From UBA10677 sp045654245 (GTDB lineage: Bacteria; Bacillota; Clostridia; Christensenellales; Pumilibacteraceae): a stretch of DNA of 64,000 bases. The notes under the pieces are model-generated. The model saw nothing but the letters and a program-made list of their open reading frames with translations, did not search any database and had not been told where the DNA came from. The stretch lies in NCBI GenBank assembly GCA_045654245.1, contig JAZOMX010000017.1, forward strand, positions 55,910 through 119,909, written 5' to 3'. Of the stretch, positions 34,404-43,638 are shown in pieces. A program made the translations under genes and the position numbers. The first letter of the stretch is position 1, and each line of letters begins with the position of its first letter.

Positions 34404-34432
34404 ATTATACCCTAATACTTGGCTATTGTCAA
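34404..34432 (-). promoter_or_regulatory. Promoter of dnaN (consensus)
   Basis: On the - strand a perfect TTGACA, 17-bp spacer and TATAAT. An AAGGG/CCCTT hairpin lies in the leader near 34380-34394. Confidence 0.9.
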
Positions 34433-34486
34433 CCTTTTTTCGCTTTCGTTTTGCCTACTTTCAAAAATTTTTTAGCGAATTTAATG

Positions 34487-35197
34487 TTACTTATCGGAAT
34501 TTAAGCGTTTTAAGATTAAATGACTATCCTCGGGCAATTTTAGTTTGCTCACCTCGATTGCCATAAATAGCGGAGGTGGAATCATTATCGTAAATTTAGT
34601 ATCGCGCGCCGAATAATGACGCATTTTTATCTTATCGCACTCGATAAAATCTAGCGCGCCGTCCTTAAAGGTTAAGCGTATTTTTTGCGTTTTACCGTCC
34701 TTAACTCGCTCTCCCTTATACCAAACGTTCTTCTTGTTGTACTCGCCTTTTTCAGTAAAAGTGGCGTCCTTAAAACACTTCCACTCAACCTCGGGCATAT
34801 ATCTTTCTTTTATTCGCTTAACTCCGCCGTCACGATACTCTACGACCAAGTTTTTGTAACTATATATAATCCACTTGTGAGAAAGGACTTGTAGGATTAC
34901 TTCGTTGTCCTCTCTATCCAAAAAGTAGTAGGTCGAATAACTCAAAGGCCCTTTTCTTTTTACCGATAAAAACGCAAACAATATGCCTGCCGTTCCTACC
35001 AAAATTGAAACGAAACCAACCGTTCTAACTACGTCCCCTTCGCCGAAAAGTTGCATAATAAGTCCGGCAAACATTACGCCTGCAAAAATTAGGATTATAA
35101 TCGTGTGGATTTTTCCCACCAAAAAGTTTTCTATCTTCGCCTCGTTAATTTTATCGGTGCGTTTTTTTACTTCTTTATCTATATTGTTATTGCTCAT
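34487..35197 (-). CDS. Two-helix membrane protein of unknown function
   Basis: 236 residues. A charged N-terminus, two membrane helices (about 31-50 and 61-78), then a long soluble domain of beta character with several aromatic residues (for example HKWIIYSYKNLVVEY). No family recognised. It is upstream of dnaN in the same orientation, but dnaN has its own promoter. SD GAGG lies upstream of the ATG. Confidence 0.6.
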   Translation of the reverse strand: MSNNNIDKEVKKRTDKINEAKIENFLVGKIHTIIILIFAGVMFAGLIMQLFGEGDVVRTVGFVSILVGTAGILFAFLSVKRKGPLSYSTYYFLDREDNEVILQVLSHKWIIYSYKNLVVEYRDGGVKRIKERYMPEVEWKCFKDATFTEKGEYNKKNVWYKGERVKDGKTQKIRLTFKDGALDFIECDKIKMRHYSARDTKFTIMIPPPLFMAIEVSKLKLPEDSHLILKRLNSDK

Positions 35198-35218
35198 TTT
35201 AGTCTTTACCTCGCCTTT

Positions 35219-35248
35219 ATTTTACCACCGTTAACGCCCTTTTGTCAA
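35219..35248 (-). promoter_or_regulatory. Promoter of the two-helix membrane protein gene
   Basis: On the - strand TTGACA, an 18-bp spacer, then TAAAAT. Confidence 0.7.
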
Positions 35249-35311
35249 CCACTATTCACAACTAAAAACAACTCTGCTCTCTTCGTTCGATTTTCGCTTT
35301 TTTCTGCAATA

Positions 35312-35420
35312 TTCTCGTGGTAGTTTACTTTTCATTTTCCGTTCTCTCGTGGTGGTTAAGAGTTTCGTTCACTACGGATAACTTTGCTATTTTTGCAATA
35401 TCACTCGTGATTTTTGCAAT
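35312..35420. repeat. Repeated elements upstream of aminotransferase operon promoter
   Basis: TTTTTGCAAT occurs twice (35390-35399 and 35411-35420), 21 bp apart, flanking the palindrome ATCAC-TC-GTGAT. Further upstream TTCTCGTGGTAGTT (35312) and TCTCGTGGTGGTT (35345) form a second pair. They end at the -35 box and look like regulator binding sites. Confidence 0.5.
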
Positions 35421-35447
35421 TTACAGTGCAAAGAAGTGTTATATAAT
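35420..35447 (+). promoter_or_regulatory. Promoter of aminotransferase-dehydrogenase-deacetylase operon
   Basis: TTTACA, a 16-bp spacer, then TATAAT, 50 bp before the ATG. Confidence 0.75.
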
Positions 35448-35497
35448 AACACTAAACTATTTGGTTAAAAATTATTGTATATTAAGGAGATATTCTT

Positions 35498-36712
35498 ATG
35501 AAGAAATCTGGTGGTCCTGGTTCGTTCGTGTTCGGCGAAGAGGAGAAGAAAGAAGTTCTAGACGTGCTAGAGGGCCGTTACCTTTTCCGTTACGGCGCTA
35601 ACGACACCGAAGGCTTTTGCCATAAAGTAGTAGATTTTGAGGACGAACTTAAAAAAGTAATCGGAGCAAAGCACGCCGTTGCTACCACTAGCGGTACGAG
35701 TTCCCTTCACGCTTGTCTTGCCGCTCTCGGTATCGGCGGAGGCGACGAAGTAATCGTTCCCGGTTACACTTTTATTGCGTCCATTTCCAGTATTATGATT
35801 GCAGGTGCTATTCCCGTGCTTGCTGAAATCGACGAGTCTCTTACGATTGACCCGACCAAAATCGAGGCGCTTATTACCGACAAAACCAAGGCTATTATGC
35901 CCGTTCATATGCTAGGTAACCCTTGTAATATGGAGGCTATTAACGAAATTGCAAACAAGCATAACCTCTTCGTTTTGGAGGACTGCTGTCAAGCGGTAGG
36001 CGCTAGTTATAAAGGAAAGCGCGTAGGTACTTGGGGTAATATCGGAGCGTTCTCGCTCAATATTTTCAAAACGATTTCTTCGGGTGACGGTGGCGCCGTA
36101 GTTACTAACGACGATTACCTCTACGAAAGAGCATTCGGTTATCACGACCAAGGTCATAAACCAAACCGTTTGGGCGTTGAAATAGGTAACCGTAGTATTT
36201 TGGGCGTAAATATGCGTATGAACGAACTTACGGGCGCAGTTGCCGTTGCTCAAACTAGAAAACTCGACCAAATTCTTTCTACGCTTCGTGCTAAGAAGGC
36301 TAAACTAAAAAATATGATTAAGGACTTGCCTCACTTCTCTTTCCGCCAAATCAACGACGAAGGCGAGTGCGCAACCTTGCTTACCCTACTTTTCGACACC
36401 AAAGAACTCGCAGAAAAATTCTGTGCCGTTACTGGTCAAAGACCGATTGCTTACTCGGGCTGGCACGTTTACAACAATATGGAACAAGTTCTTGGTAAAA
36501 TGCTCCCCGCTAAGACTATGAACGTAAACGATAGAGTTTACGAAAAGCATATGCTTCCCGCTACCGACGATATCTTAAGCCGTGCGGTAAACATTAGCGT
36601 TGGCGTAGTAGATAAGGGCTTGGGCGCAGCGTTCGGCATCAATATTCTCTCTACCGACGAGGAAATTGAGAGCGTTGGTAACCAAATCAGAGAAATCGTT
36701 CTTTCTCTATAA
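35498..36712 (+). CDS. DegT/DnrJ/EryC1/StrS family sugar aminotransferase
   Basis: 404 residues, PLP fold type I. TTSGTSSLHACLAALGIGGG near 65-85 and EDCCQAVGASYKG near 163 are the family loops; the Schiff-base lysine is in FSLNIFKTISSGDGG near 190. Members transaminate keto-sugars or inososes. The next two genes encode a Gfo/Idh/MocA dehydrogenase (12 bp downstream) and a PIG-L-type deacetylase, together suggesting amino-sugar or amino-cyclitol metabolism. Confidence 0.9.
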   Translation: MKKSGGPGSFVFGEEEKKEVLDVLEGRYLFRYGANDTEGFCHKVVDFEDELKKVIGAKHAVATTSGTSSLHACLAALGIGGGDEVIVPGYTFIASISSIMIAGAIPVLAEIDESLTIDPTKIEALITDKTKAIMPVHMLGNPCNMEAINEIANKHNLFVLEDCCQAVGASYKGKRVGTWGNIGAFSLNIFKTISSGDGGAVVTNDDYLYERAFGYHDQGHKPNRLGVEIGNRSILGVNMRMNELTGAVAVAQTRKLDQILSTLRAKKAKLKNMIKDLPHFSFRQINDEGECATLLTLLFDTKELAEKFCAVTGQRPIAYSGWHVYNNMEQVLGKMLPAKTMNVNDRVYEKHMLPATDDILSRAVNISVGVVDKGLGAAFGINILSTDEEIESVGNQIREIVLSL

Positions 36713-36724
36713 TAGGACGAATTT

Positions 36725-37870
36725 ATGAAAAAACTCAATTCAGCAATAATAGGACTAGGTTATATCGGCGAGAGCCATATAGAGGCGATTAACCGAATCG
36801 GTCTATGCAATCTCGTAGGCGTTTACGACGCAAACGAAGAACTAGCAAAAGCAAAAGCAGAATACTACGGCATCAAAAAATGCTACGGTAGTATCGAGGA
36901 ATTGCTTGCCGACGAGGAAATCGAGGTCGTGCACAACTGCACTCCAACCAAACTCCACCACTCTATTAACTGCAAGGTTCTTTTAGCAGGCAAACATTTG
37001 CTCTCCGAAAAACCGCTTTGCACCACGAAAGAAGAGGCGGATGAACTTCTTGCGCTTAAAAAATCTCTTCCGCATCTCGTTGCCGGCGTTAACTTCAACT
37101 ATCGACTTAACCCCCTCGTTATGGAAATGAAGGCTCGCATTGAAAACGGCGAACTCGGAAAGGTGCGCATTATTCAAGGCTCTTACCTACAAGAGTGGCT
37201 ACTTAACGACACCGACTATTCGTGGAGATTAGAACCCGAAATGTCGGGAAATTCTTGCGCGATTGCCGATATCGGTTCTCATTGGATGGATGCAATTCAG
37301 TTCGTTACGGGGCATAAAATCGTTAGAGTTATGGCTGACGTTCAAACTCTAGTCCCCGTTCGCAAAAAGCCAAAAAAAGCAAACCTTACTTTCACTAGCG
37401 CCGTTCCTACCGATTACGACGAAGTAGAGGTTAAAAACGAGGATTACGCATCCGTTATGTTTAAAACCGACAAGGGTGCGCACGGCGTTTTCTGCGTTTC
37501 TGAACTTTGCGCTGGACACGGTTGTTACTTTAACTTTGAAATCGACGGCGAAAAAGCGTCGCTAAAGTGGAACCAAGAAGAAAACGATAGACTTTGGATG
37601 GGCCGTCGTGACGACGACAACCGTCTAATTATTAGAAATCCCAACACCCTTTCTCCTATCGCGAAGGCTTACACGGGTCTCGCTATGGGACACCCGGAGG
37701 GCTGGAACGACGCCTTTAAGGGAAACATTTGGAGTTTCTATAAGTATATCCAAGACGGCAAGGTGGGCAATCCTCCCTTCGCTACGCTTGAAGACGCAAC
37801 GAGACTAGTTACTCTTACCGAGGCTATAATTAAGAGCGGTAAGGAAGAAAAATGGGTTGATATCGAATAG
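36725..37870 (+). CDS. Gfo/Idh/MocA family oxidoreductase
   Basis: 381 residues. N-terminal Rossmann fold (AIIGLGYIGESHIEAI, residues 8-23) and the family EKPLC motif (LLSEKPLCTTKEEAD near 92-105) with the C-terminal GWNDAFKGNIWSF segment. NAD(P)-dependent oxidation or reduction of a sugar or cyclitol is expected. It sits between a sugar aminotransferase and a deacetylase, so its substrate is probably the keto form used by the aminotransferase. Confidence 0.9.
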   Translation: MKKLNSAIIGLGYIGESHIEAINRIGLCNLVGVYDANEELAKAKAEYYGIKKCYGSIEELLADEEIEVVHNCTPTKLHHSINCKVLLAGKHLLSEKPLCTTKEEADELLALKKSLPHLVAGVNFNYRLNPLVMEMKARIENGELGKVRIIQGSYLQEWLLNDTDYSWRLEPEMSGNSCAIADIGSHWMDAIQFVTGHKIVRVMADVQTLVPVRKKPKKANLTFTSAVPTDYDEVEVKNEDYASVMFKTDKGAHGVFCVSELCAGHGCYFNFEIDGEKASLKWNQEENDRLWMGRRDDDNRLIIRNPNTLSPIAKAYTGLAMGHPEGWNDAFKGNIWSFYKYIQDGKVGNPPFATLEDATRLVTLTEAIIKSGKEEKWVDIE

Positions 37871-37881
37871 GAGAACGGTCA

Positions 37882-38598
37882 ATGAACATACTTGCTATCG
37901 GGGCGCATCCCGACGACGTTGAACTCAACTGCGCAGGTACACTCGCAAAATACGCCTCTCAAGGACACAAAATTTTTATTGCGACGGCTACAAGCGGTAA
38001 TATCGGCTCGGCAACTTTATCAAAAAAGGAAATAGGCGAACTTCGTAAAAGCGAGGCTCGTAAAAGCGCGGAAATTATAGGCGCGGAGTATATTTGTCTC
38101 GACTACGACGACGAACTGTTCTATGAGGATTTATCGGTTAGACTTAAATTTATTAACCTCTTCCGTCATTGTAAACCCGACGTAGTTTTTACTCACAATC
38201 CACACGACTATAATCCCGACCATATGCTTACGAGCAAAATCGTACACGATATCCACGTTATGCCTCCGATTGCTAAAATCGTCACCGACGAACCGCCTTG
38301 CGATAAGTTCCCCGTAGTTTATTACTTCGAACCTCACAAGGGATTAGGTTTCGTTCCTACCGACTACGTTGATATCACCGACTTTTTCGAGACTAAAAAG
38401 AAGATGTTCCTTTGCCACGAAAGTCAACAGGCTTGGATGGCTCACGCCTACTCTGGGTTCTCGCTCGACGACACCTTTACCGCCGATATGGTTACTATGT
38501 CGAAGTATCGCGGTATGCAATGCGGTGTTCAATACGCCGAGGCTTTCGTTCGTTGTAACGACGCTTTTAGAGTAAAACCTGGCAGTCTATTGCCCTAA
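37882..38598 (+). CDS. PIG-L/LmbE family deacetylase
   Basis: 238 residues with the zinc motif AHPDDVEL at residues 8-15 and the second His site HNPHDYNPDHM near 115. Family enzymes remove N-acetyl groups from amino sugars such as GlcNAc conjugates. Here it closes the aminotransferase-dehydrogenase cassette and is followed by a terminator. The acceptor substrate is unknown. Confidence 0.9.
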   Translation: MNILAIGAHPDDVELNCAGTLAKYASQGHKIFIATATSGNIGSATLSKKEIGELRKSEARKSAEIIGAEYICLDYDDELFYEDLSVRLKFINLFRHCKPDVVFTHNPHDYNPDHMLTSKIVHDIHVMPPIAKIVTDEPPCDKFPVVYYFEPHKGLGFVPTDYVDITDFFETKKKMFLCHESQQAWMAHAYSGFSLDDTFTADMVTMSKYRGMQCGVQYAEAFVRCNDAFRVKPGSLLP

Positions 38599-38626
38599 AT
38601 AAATTTGCAAAAAGTAAACGCAACTT

Positions 38627-38657
38627 AAAAAGCCACCCAACAGTAGGGTGGCTTTTT
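38627..38657. terminator. Terminator between deacetylase and kinase genes
   Basis: A 12-bp stem AAAAAGCCACCC with GGGTGGCTTTTT and a 7-nt loop; T-runs on both strands. Confidence 0.9.
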
Positions 38658-38666
38658 TACTATGCT

Positions 38667-39752
38667 TTACGCATATTTTCTTACGATTGCAAGCATTTTA
38701 TTGTAGCACTTTTCCATTTCTTCTACGAGGCGGAACTGCGTTCTACAACGAATTAAATTATGTTTTTCTTTAGATACTCTAAAATAGTTGTCGCCGTCGA
38801 GGTAATCGGTTAAAAATCTCATACCACACTCGAAAGTCATCATAATCGAACCTAACGGCATACTGCTAATTTCCTCTTTATCGAGCACTCCTTTAAGTTC
38901 GCCTAGGAAACCTTTCGAGTAAACTTCAAATAGCGAGAGCGAAAAATGGACTTTGCTTAAATCTTCTTCGTCCTCTAGCGCCGTCGAACAACCAAAGCGC
39001 ACCGAGTCTCCAAAGTCGTAGCATACCGCTCCGCTCATTATCGTATCAAGGTCGATTACGGCAACCGCTTTGCCCGTTTTCTCGTCGAGCAAGACGTTGT
39101 TAAGTTTAGTGTCGTTATGCGTAACTCTCTTTCTGAGTTCTCCGCTTTCAAGTTTATCAACGATTTTAGAGCATAGTTCTTTTCTTTCAAGAACGAAGTC
39201 AATTTCCTTTTTAACGCTCTTTGCTCTATCCATTTTATCTTCAGCGAGAACTTTTAGGAAAGTTTCAAATCTTTTTTTCGTATTATGGAAATCGGGAATA
39301 GTGTCTCGTACTTCGTCGGCGTTAAATCCGTCGAGCATTCTCACGAATTTACCAAAGGCTACGCCAGCCTCGTAAAAATCCTTTTCGTCACGAGCAAGGT
39401 TAAGCGATACGGTCTTATCAATGAAAATATACATACGGTAACAATCGTCGCCGTCTTTTAAATATCTCTCTTTTTCCTTGGTGTGGATTATCGTCATAGC
39501 CTCACGGTCGGGGTCTCCTCCCTCCGCTTTGATATTTTCGGCTGCGTGGCGTAATACTTTTTCGATATTATTCATCAATAAGTCTATATCTGCAAAAATC
39601 TTAGTATTAACTCTTTGCATAATATACTTTTGACGAGTAGTAATTATAAGATAAGTTTCGTTGATATGTCCGTCGCCGTAAGGCTTACACGACAACACTT
39701 CTCCCCTTATTTTAAATTTACTTATTACTTCGTTTAATTTGTTTTCAGTCAT
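38667..39752 (-). CDS. nahK: N-acetylhexosamine 1-kinase (NahK-like)
   Basis: 361 residues of the aminoglycoside-phosphotransferase fold. The stretch GDGHINETYLI near 27-37, RVTHNDTKLNNVLLDE near 208 (catalytic Asp), IDLDTIMSGAV (metal Asp) and STALEDEEDLSKVHFS closely follow the bifidobacterial NahK sequence as I know it. It makes GlcNAc-1-P or GalNAc-1-P from free sugar and ATP, feeding UDP-sugar pools. Monocistronic, opposite the amino-sugar cassette. Confidence 0.88.
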   Translation of the reverse strand: MTENKLNEVISKFKIRGEVLSCKPYGDGHINETYLIITTRQKYIMQRVNTKIFADIDLLMNNIEKVLRHAAENIKAEGGDPDREAMTIIHTKEKERYLKDGDDCYRMYIFIDKTVSLNLARDEKDFYEAGVAFGKFVRMLDGFNADEVRDTIPDFHNTKKRFETFLKVLAEDKMDRAKSVKKEIDFVLERKELCSKIVDKLESGELRKRVTHNDTKLNNVLLDEKTGKAVAVIDLDTIMSGAVCYDFGDSVRFGCSTALEDEEDLSKVHFSLSLFEVYSKGFLGELKGVLDKEEISSMPLGSIMMTFECGMRFLTDYLDGDNYFRVSKEKHNLIRCRTQFRLVEEMEKCYNKMLAIVRKYA

Positions 39753-39951
39753 AAAATCCTCTCTCGGGAAAGTTCTACTCTCTTATTATACTACTTTAGC
39801 AATAAAAAAGTGTAAAACTAAACCATAGTAGTACGAAAAACCGTTTTTTTCCTTCGTCAATTTTCATTTTAACAAATTATAAGTAATAAGTCAAGGACTT
39901 ATTCCGTCTTTTGACAATACTCGTCATTTTTATTTATGACAAAAGAGCAAT

Positions 39952-40836
39952 CTAAATACTGCCTATTCCCGACAACACGATTGCGATTACGCCTACGATT
40001 ATGCCTGCAAACTGAATTTTATTAAGTTTTTCCTTGAACGCTAACGCGCCTAAAGCGGTAGAGAGAATTACGAGAGCGCCATTACTTACCGGAAAGAAAA
40101 TCGCGCTTGGGATTACAGCGGAAAGGGCAAGATTAATTCTTATATACGCGCAACCTACTATTCCGCTAGCAAGAATATAGATAAGCGACGACTTTTCAAT
40201 CGTGGGCAAGGGCTGTTTTCTAGACTTATTGATGATTAGTCCCGTAATGAAGAATAGTATTGCCGAAAAAACGGAGGCGGAAAGCATCATACCGTTTACT
40301 TCGTTATGGAAATTAGATGCGCCGAAAACCTTGTAGAACATACCCAAAACTCCGCCTACGAGGAAAAATAGAAAGCAGTAGATTATCCACTTAATCGTTA
40401 ACTTTTCGGTACTCTTTTTGGGATTTACACACATAAAAAGCGACAATAGCATTACGACCATACCGGCAATTTGCAACGCCGAAACGCTCTCGCTTGCGTA
40501 AAATATACCGAAAATCGTTGCGGGAATAAACGCCGCGCTACCTACTAGCGTAGTAAAGGTTACGGGGCCTTCAGCGAGCGATTGCTGTTTTAGGAACAAG
40601 AACGAGCATAAGATTACGCCGTACACTAGTCCAAACAAAATTGCTCCGCCCGAGAGCGACCTATTTCCACTTGCAAAAAACCAAACGCTCATAACCGCCG
40701 TCCAAACGATACTCACGCCACCGTTAAAGAAGAAACAATCGCCCGTGTTTTTAATAGTTCTATTATTGAATTTTTTTAGCAATACGCTTTGCGCCGTAGC
40801 GAAAACGATTGCTATAACCATTAGTAAATATTCCAT
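39952..40836 (-). CDS. EamA/DMT-like transporter
   Basis: 294 residues with ten predicted helices in two repeats (SLAEGPVTFTTLVGSAAFIP in the first, SAVIPSAIFFPVSNGALVIL in the second). Small-molecule exporter or importer of unknown substrate. The ATG overlaps the TAA of the upstream AraC gene, so it is probably co-translated with that regulator and may carry the sugar or product it senses. Confidence 0.82.
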   Translation of the reverse strand: MEYLLMVIAIVFATAQSVLLKKFNNRTIKNTGDCFFFNGGVSIVWTAVMSVWFFASGNRSLSGGAILFGLVYGVILCSFLFLKQQSLAEGPVTFTTLVGSAAFIPATIFGIFYASESVSALQIAGMVVMLLSLFMCVNPKKSTEKLTIKWIIYCFLFFLVGGVLGMFYKVFGASNFHNEVNGMMLSASVFSAILFFITGLIINKSRKQPLPTIEKSSLIYILASGIVGCAYIRINLALSAVIPSAIFFPVSNGALVILSTALGALAFKEKLNKIQFAGIIVGVIAIVLSGIGSI

Positions 40837-41675
40837 TATTGTTTTTCCAGCCCGTATTTTTCTAGTCTATATTTTTTTGGCGTTACGCCAAACTTTTTAA
40901 CGAATACCTTATAAAAATAAGCGACGTCTTTAAATCCGACGAGCGAAGATATCTCTCCGATTGAGAGCGACTCGTTTTCTAGCATTTTAGACGCTTTATC
41001 TAGCCTATAATCGCTTAAATATTTAGATGGCGATACTCCCTCGCTTTTGACGAATAGCCTATATAGATAAGTTCTGTCTAGCCCCACCTTAAACGCTATA
41101 TCTCGCACCGAAAGAGAAAGCGAATAATTATCCTCTATGTACCGCTTAACTCTTTTAACGTATCGCTCGGAGTCGAGCGAGTTGCTTTTTCCCTTCTCAT
41201 TAGCCTTAATAAGACGGCTCATAACGAGCAAGAAGTACCCCGTAACGTCGTATCCCTTCGCCTCATTTCGTTTTCCTGCCGAGTGCAAAGAATAAATATC
41301 GCGTAGCATATCGTCGTCAAGAGGAAAATCGAACACTACGTCCTCTTCGTCTAGTCCCGCACTATGAACGAGAGGAACACAGTCCGCTCCACGAAAAGAA
41401 ACGTAGATATACTTCCACGGTTTTTGCGTGTCAGCCGAATACTCGCAGTCCGCTCCGGGCGTAATCAAAAAGCCTTGCCCAGCGCTTAAAAAGTAGGTTT
41501 TTCCATTAACCGAAAAACTACCCTTCCCCTCTAGAATAAAGTGCATAGAATAATCGGGGTACAAAATTCTAGGAGAAGTGTGTCCCGAGTGACAAATTTG
41601 TATTCCACACTCGACTATCGCCAAACTCTGTCCCGATAATTTTTGTAAATTGTATCTGTCAGTTATATATCCCAT
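40836..41675 (-). CDS. AraC family regulator, predicted leaderless
   Basis: 279 residues: cupin-type N-domain (GKGSFSVNGKTYFLSAGQGF, shown in part) and two HTH motifs (SVRDIAFKVGLDRTYLYRLF and SIGEISSLVGFKDVAYFYKVF) before the C-terminal TPKKYR. No Shine-Dalgarno is present; TTGCAA-16-TATGCT ends 6 nt before the ATG. It is divergent from a Gfo/Idh gene cluster and overlaps the exporter gene downstream. Confidence 0.86.
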   Translation of the reverse strand: MGYITDRYNLQKLSGQSLAIVECGIQICHSGHTSPRILYPDYSMHFILEGKGSFSVNGKTYFLSAGQGFLITPGADCEYSADTQKPWKYIYVSFRGADCVPLVHSAGLDEEDVVFDFPLDDDMLRDIYSLHSAGKRNEAKGYDVTGYFLLVMSRLIKANEKGKSNSLDSERYVKRVKRYIEDNYSLSLSVRDIAFKVGLDRTYLYRLFVKSEGVSPSKYLSDYRLDKASKMLENESLSIGEISSLVGFKDVAYFYKVFVKKFGVTPKKYRLEKYGLEKQ

Positions 41676-41681
41676 AAATTA

Positions 41682-41709
41682 AGCATACCATATTCTTTCA
41701 TTTTTGCAA
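41682..41709 (-). promoter_or_regulatory. Leaderless promoter of AraC-exporter pair
   Basis: On the - strand TTGCAA, a 16-bp spacer, then TATGCT, ending 6 nt before the ATG. Confidence 0.6.
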
Positions 41710-41763
41710 ACTCGTTTATTGAACTAAACAACGAAATTACAATTTATTAACAACTTACGGCTA

Positions 41764-41792
41764 TTGTTACGGACGCAAGTTTGTGTTAAACT
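41764..41792 (+). promoter_or_regulatory. Promoter of tandem Gfo/Idh cluster
   Basis: TTGTTA, a 17-bp spacer, then TAAACT, 29 bp before the ATG at 41822. Confidence 0.65.
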
Positions 41793-41821
41793 GTAGTCAA
41801 TACAAGAAAAAAGAGGTTTTT

Positions 41822-43090
41822 ATGAAAAAAATTAGAATAGGTTTCGTTGGTTGCGGACAATTTTGTCAGCATTTCGTACCCCTTTTTAAGGTTCACCCCG
41901 CCGTAGAGTATATTGCAGTTTGCGATATATTCCGTGACAGAAGTGAAGATTTCCAAAAGCGTTTCGGCGCAAACAAAATTTTCGATACTTTCGACGAAAT
42001 GATTGCCTCCGACGAAATTAACGCCGTTGCAATTTTTGCCCAGCGTCATATCCACGGCGAAATGGCGATTAAGGCATTAAAAGCAGGAAAACACGTTTAC
42101 TCTGCCGTTCCTATGGCGATTGATATCGACGAAATCAAAGAAATCGTTCGTCTTGCGAAAGAAACGGGACTGACTTACTCTATGGGCGAAACGGGAATTT
42201 ATCGTCCTGCGTCAATTTACTGTCGTCAAAACTACGCAAAAGGCGTTTTCGGTGACCTAGTTTACGCCGAGGCGCAATACAATCACGATATGAGCGGACT
42301 TTACGACGTGTTTAAGTACACCGAGGGCGATAAGTGGAAAATGATGGCAGGGTTTCCGCCCTTCTTCTACCCAACGCACTCGACTTCTATGGTTCTTTCA
42401 GCGACGAAAGCGCACGCAGTTAAGGTCGCAGGATTTGGTTACGAGGAAAAACAAGATACGGATATCTTCGGCAAAGGTCAAAACTACTGGGATAATCCCT
42501 TCTCTAATACTTCAATGCTACTAAAAATGAGTGATGACTCAATCGTTCGTATTAGCGAAAACAGAAGAATTGCTTGGCACGTCCCCGAAACTTATATCAC
42601 CTCGTTTAACGGCACGAAAGCGTCTTACGAGTGCTCGCTTATCCGCCATAGCCTTATCTCTCAAGCCGAAAAAGGCGTAAACTACACCGACATTAGCGAC
42701 ACGCTTAATCCGATTGAACTAACTAAACACAAGAGCGAAGAGGACTTTATCCAAAAGGCAGTAAACGGCGAGTGGTCGCAAGGCGAAGCACCTATTCAGA
42801 TTACCTCTCGATTACCAAAAGAGTTCGAGGCAATCAAGACTGGCCACGCAGGCACGCACAAGTTTATGGTTGACGACTTTTGTCAAGCGTTCGTCACGGG
42901 CAAACTTTCTCCCACTAACGCTTGGCAAGCGGCTCGTTATAATATTCCCGGACTTACTGCACATAAGTCGGCTATGCAAGGTGGCGTAACTCTACCCGTG
43001 CTTGACCTAGGTAATCCGCCCGAGGGCTGGGAAGTTCTTTCCGAGGACAGACTAGAAAACGAAAACAACTATGACGAGTATAGGAAATAA
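41822..43090 (+). CDS. Gfo/Idh/MocA family oxidoreductase (first copy)
   Basis: 422 residues. Rossmann start IRIGFVGCGQFCQHFVPLF and the family motif GKHVYSAVPMA near 90. It is a clear paralogue of the third gene of this cluster: both share AIF(A/T)QRH(I/L)HG, HVYSAVPMAI, FFYPTHST, and LPKE. The AVPMA motif replaces the usual EKP segment, so both may form a distinct subgroup. The ATG at 41822 has AGAGG upstream. Sugar oxidation or isomerisation is expected but unproven. Confidence 0.88.
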   Translation: MKKIRIGFVGCGQFCQHFVPLFKVHPAVEYIAVCDIFRDRSEDFQKRFGANKIFDTFDEMIASDEINAVAIFAQRHIHGEMAIKALKAGKHVYSAVPMAIDIDEIKEIVRLAKETGLTYSMGETGIYRPASIYCRQNYAKGVFGDLVYAEAQYNHDMSGLYDVFKYTEGDKWKMMAGFPPFFYPTHSTSMVLSATKAHAVKVAGFGYEEKQDTDIFGKGQNYWDNPFSNTSMLLKMSDDSIVRISENRRIAWHVPETYITSFNGTKASYECSLIRHSLISQAEKGVNYTDISDTLNPIELTKHKSEEDFIQKAVNGEWSQGEAPIQITSRLPKEFEAIKTGHAGTHKFMVDDFCQAFVTGKLSPTNAWQAARYNIPGLTAHKSAMQGGVTLPVLDLGNPPEGWEVLSEDRLENENNYDEYRK

Positions 43091-43099
43091 GGAGACGAT

Positions 43100-43627
43100 A
43101 TGGCTGATTTACCACAAATTATTATGAGAATAGACCTAACTTCCTTTTCTTCCCCATCCATCCCCGACGGATATGAAGTTCATACTCACTTCGACGGAAA
43201 CGAAAAAGCGTGGGAAGATATTATCGAGGACGCTTTCGGTTCTCGTTTCGACTTCGGTTTTCTGCATAGAGCGGGCAATTACGCCCCCGAGCGAGTGTTC
43301 TATATAAGCAAAGACGGCATTGACCTCGCCACCACTACTGCCGTAGAAAACCCAGCGTACCCCGGCGAAGGCTGGCTCCGCATGGTAGGCGTTAAAAAAT
43401 CGGAGAGCGGAAAAGGTCTTGGAAAAGCAATCGTAGGAGTAGCGTTAAACTCGCTTAAACAACGAGGATATAAAACGGCGGTACTTTCTACCGACGATAA
43501 CCGAATTTCAGCGCTCTGCACCTACCTCTCACTTGGATTTAGACCGGTATATAATCACGAAAGTCACGCCTCTCGCTGGCAAGAAATTAAGAAGAACTTG
43601 CCCGAGAAGTTTGCAAAATTAATATAA
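43100..43627 (+). CDS. GNAT family N-acetyltransferase
   Basis: 175 residues. The acetyl-CoA pyrophosphate loop is VKKSESGKGLGKAIV near 98-112, followed by LKQRGYKTAVLSTDDNRISAL. It acetylates an amine of unknown nature. It sits between two paralogous Gfo/Idh dehydrogenases in one operon (9-11 bp gaps), so an amino-sugar or sugar-amine substrate is plausible. Confidence 0.85.
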   Translation: MADLPQIIMRIDLTSFSSPSIPDGYEVHTHFDGNEKAWEDIIEDAFGSRFDFGFLHRAGNYAPERVFYISKDGIDLATTTAVENPAYPGEGWLRMVGVKKSESGKGLGKAIVGVALNSLKQRGYKTAVLSTDDNRISALCTYLSLGFRPVYNHESHASRWQEIKKNLPEKFAKLI

Positions 43628-43638
43628 AGGATAAAACT

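Noticed and set aside
33249..34490. Replication origin near dnaN
   Set aside because: No dnaA and no cluster of TTATCCACA-type boxes; isolated TTATCCA matches occur elsewhere only singly.
35312..35420. Direct repeats as a transposon end
   Set aside because: No target duplication or transposase; their position at the -35 box fits regulator sites better.
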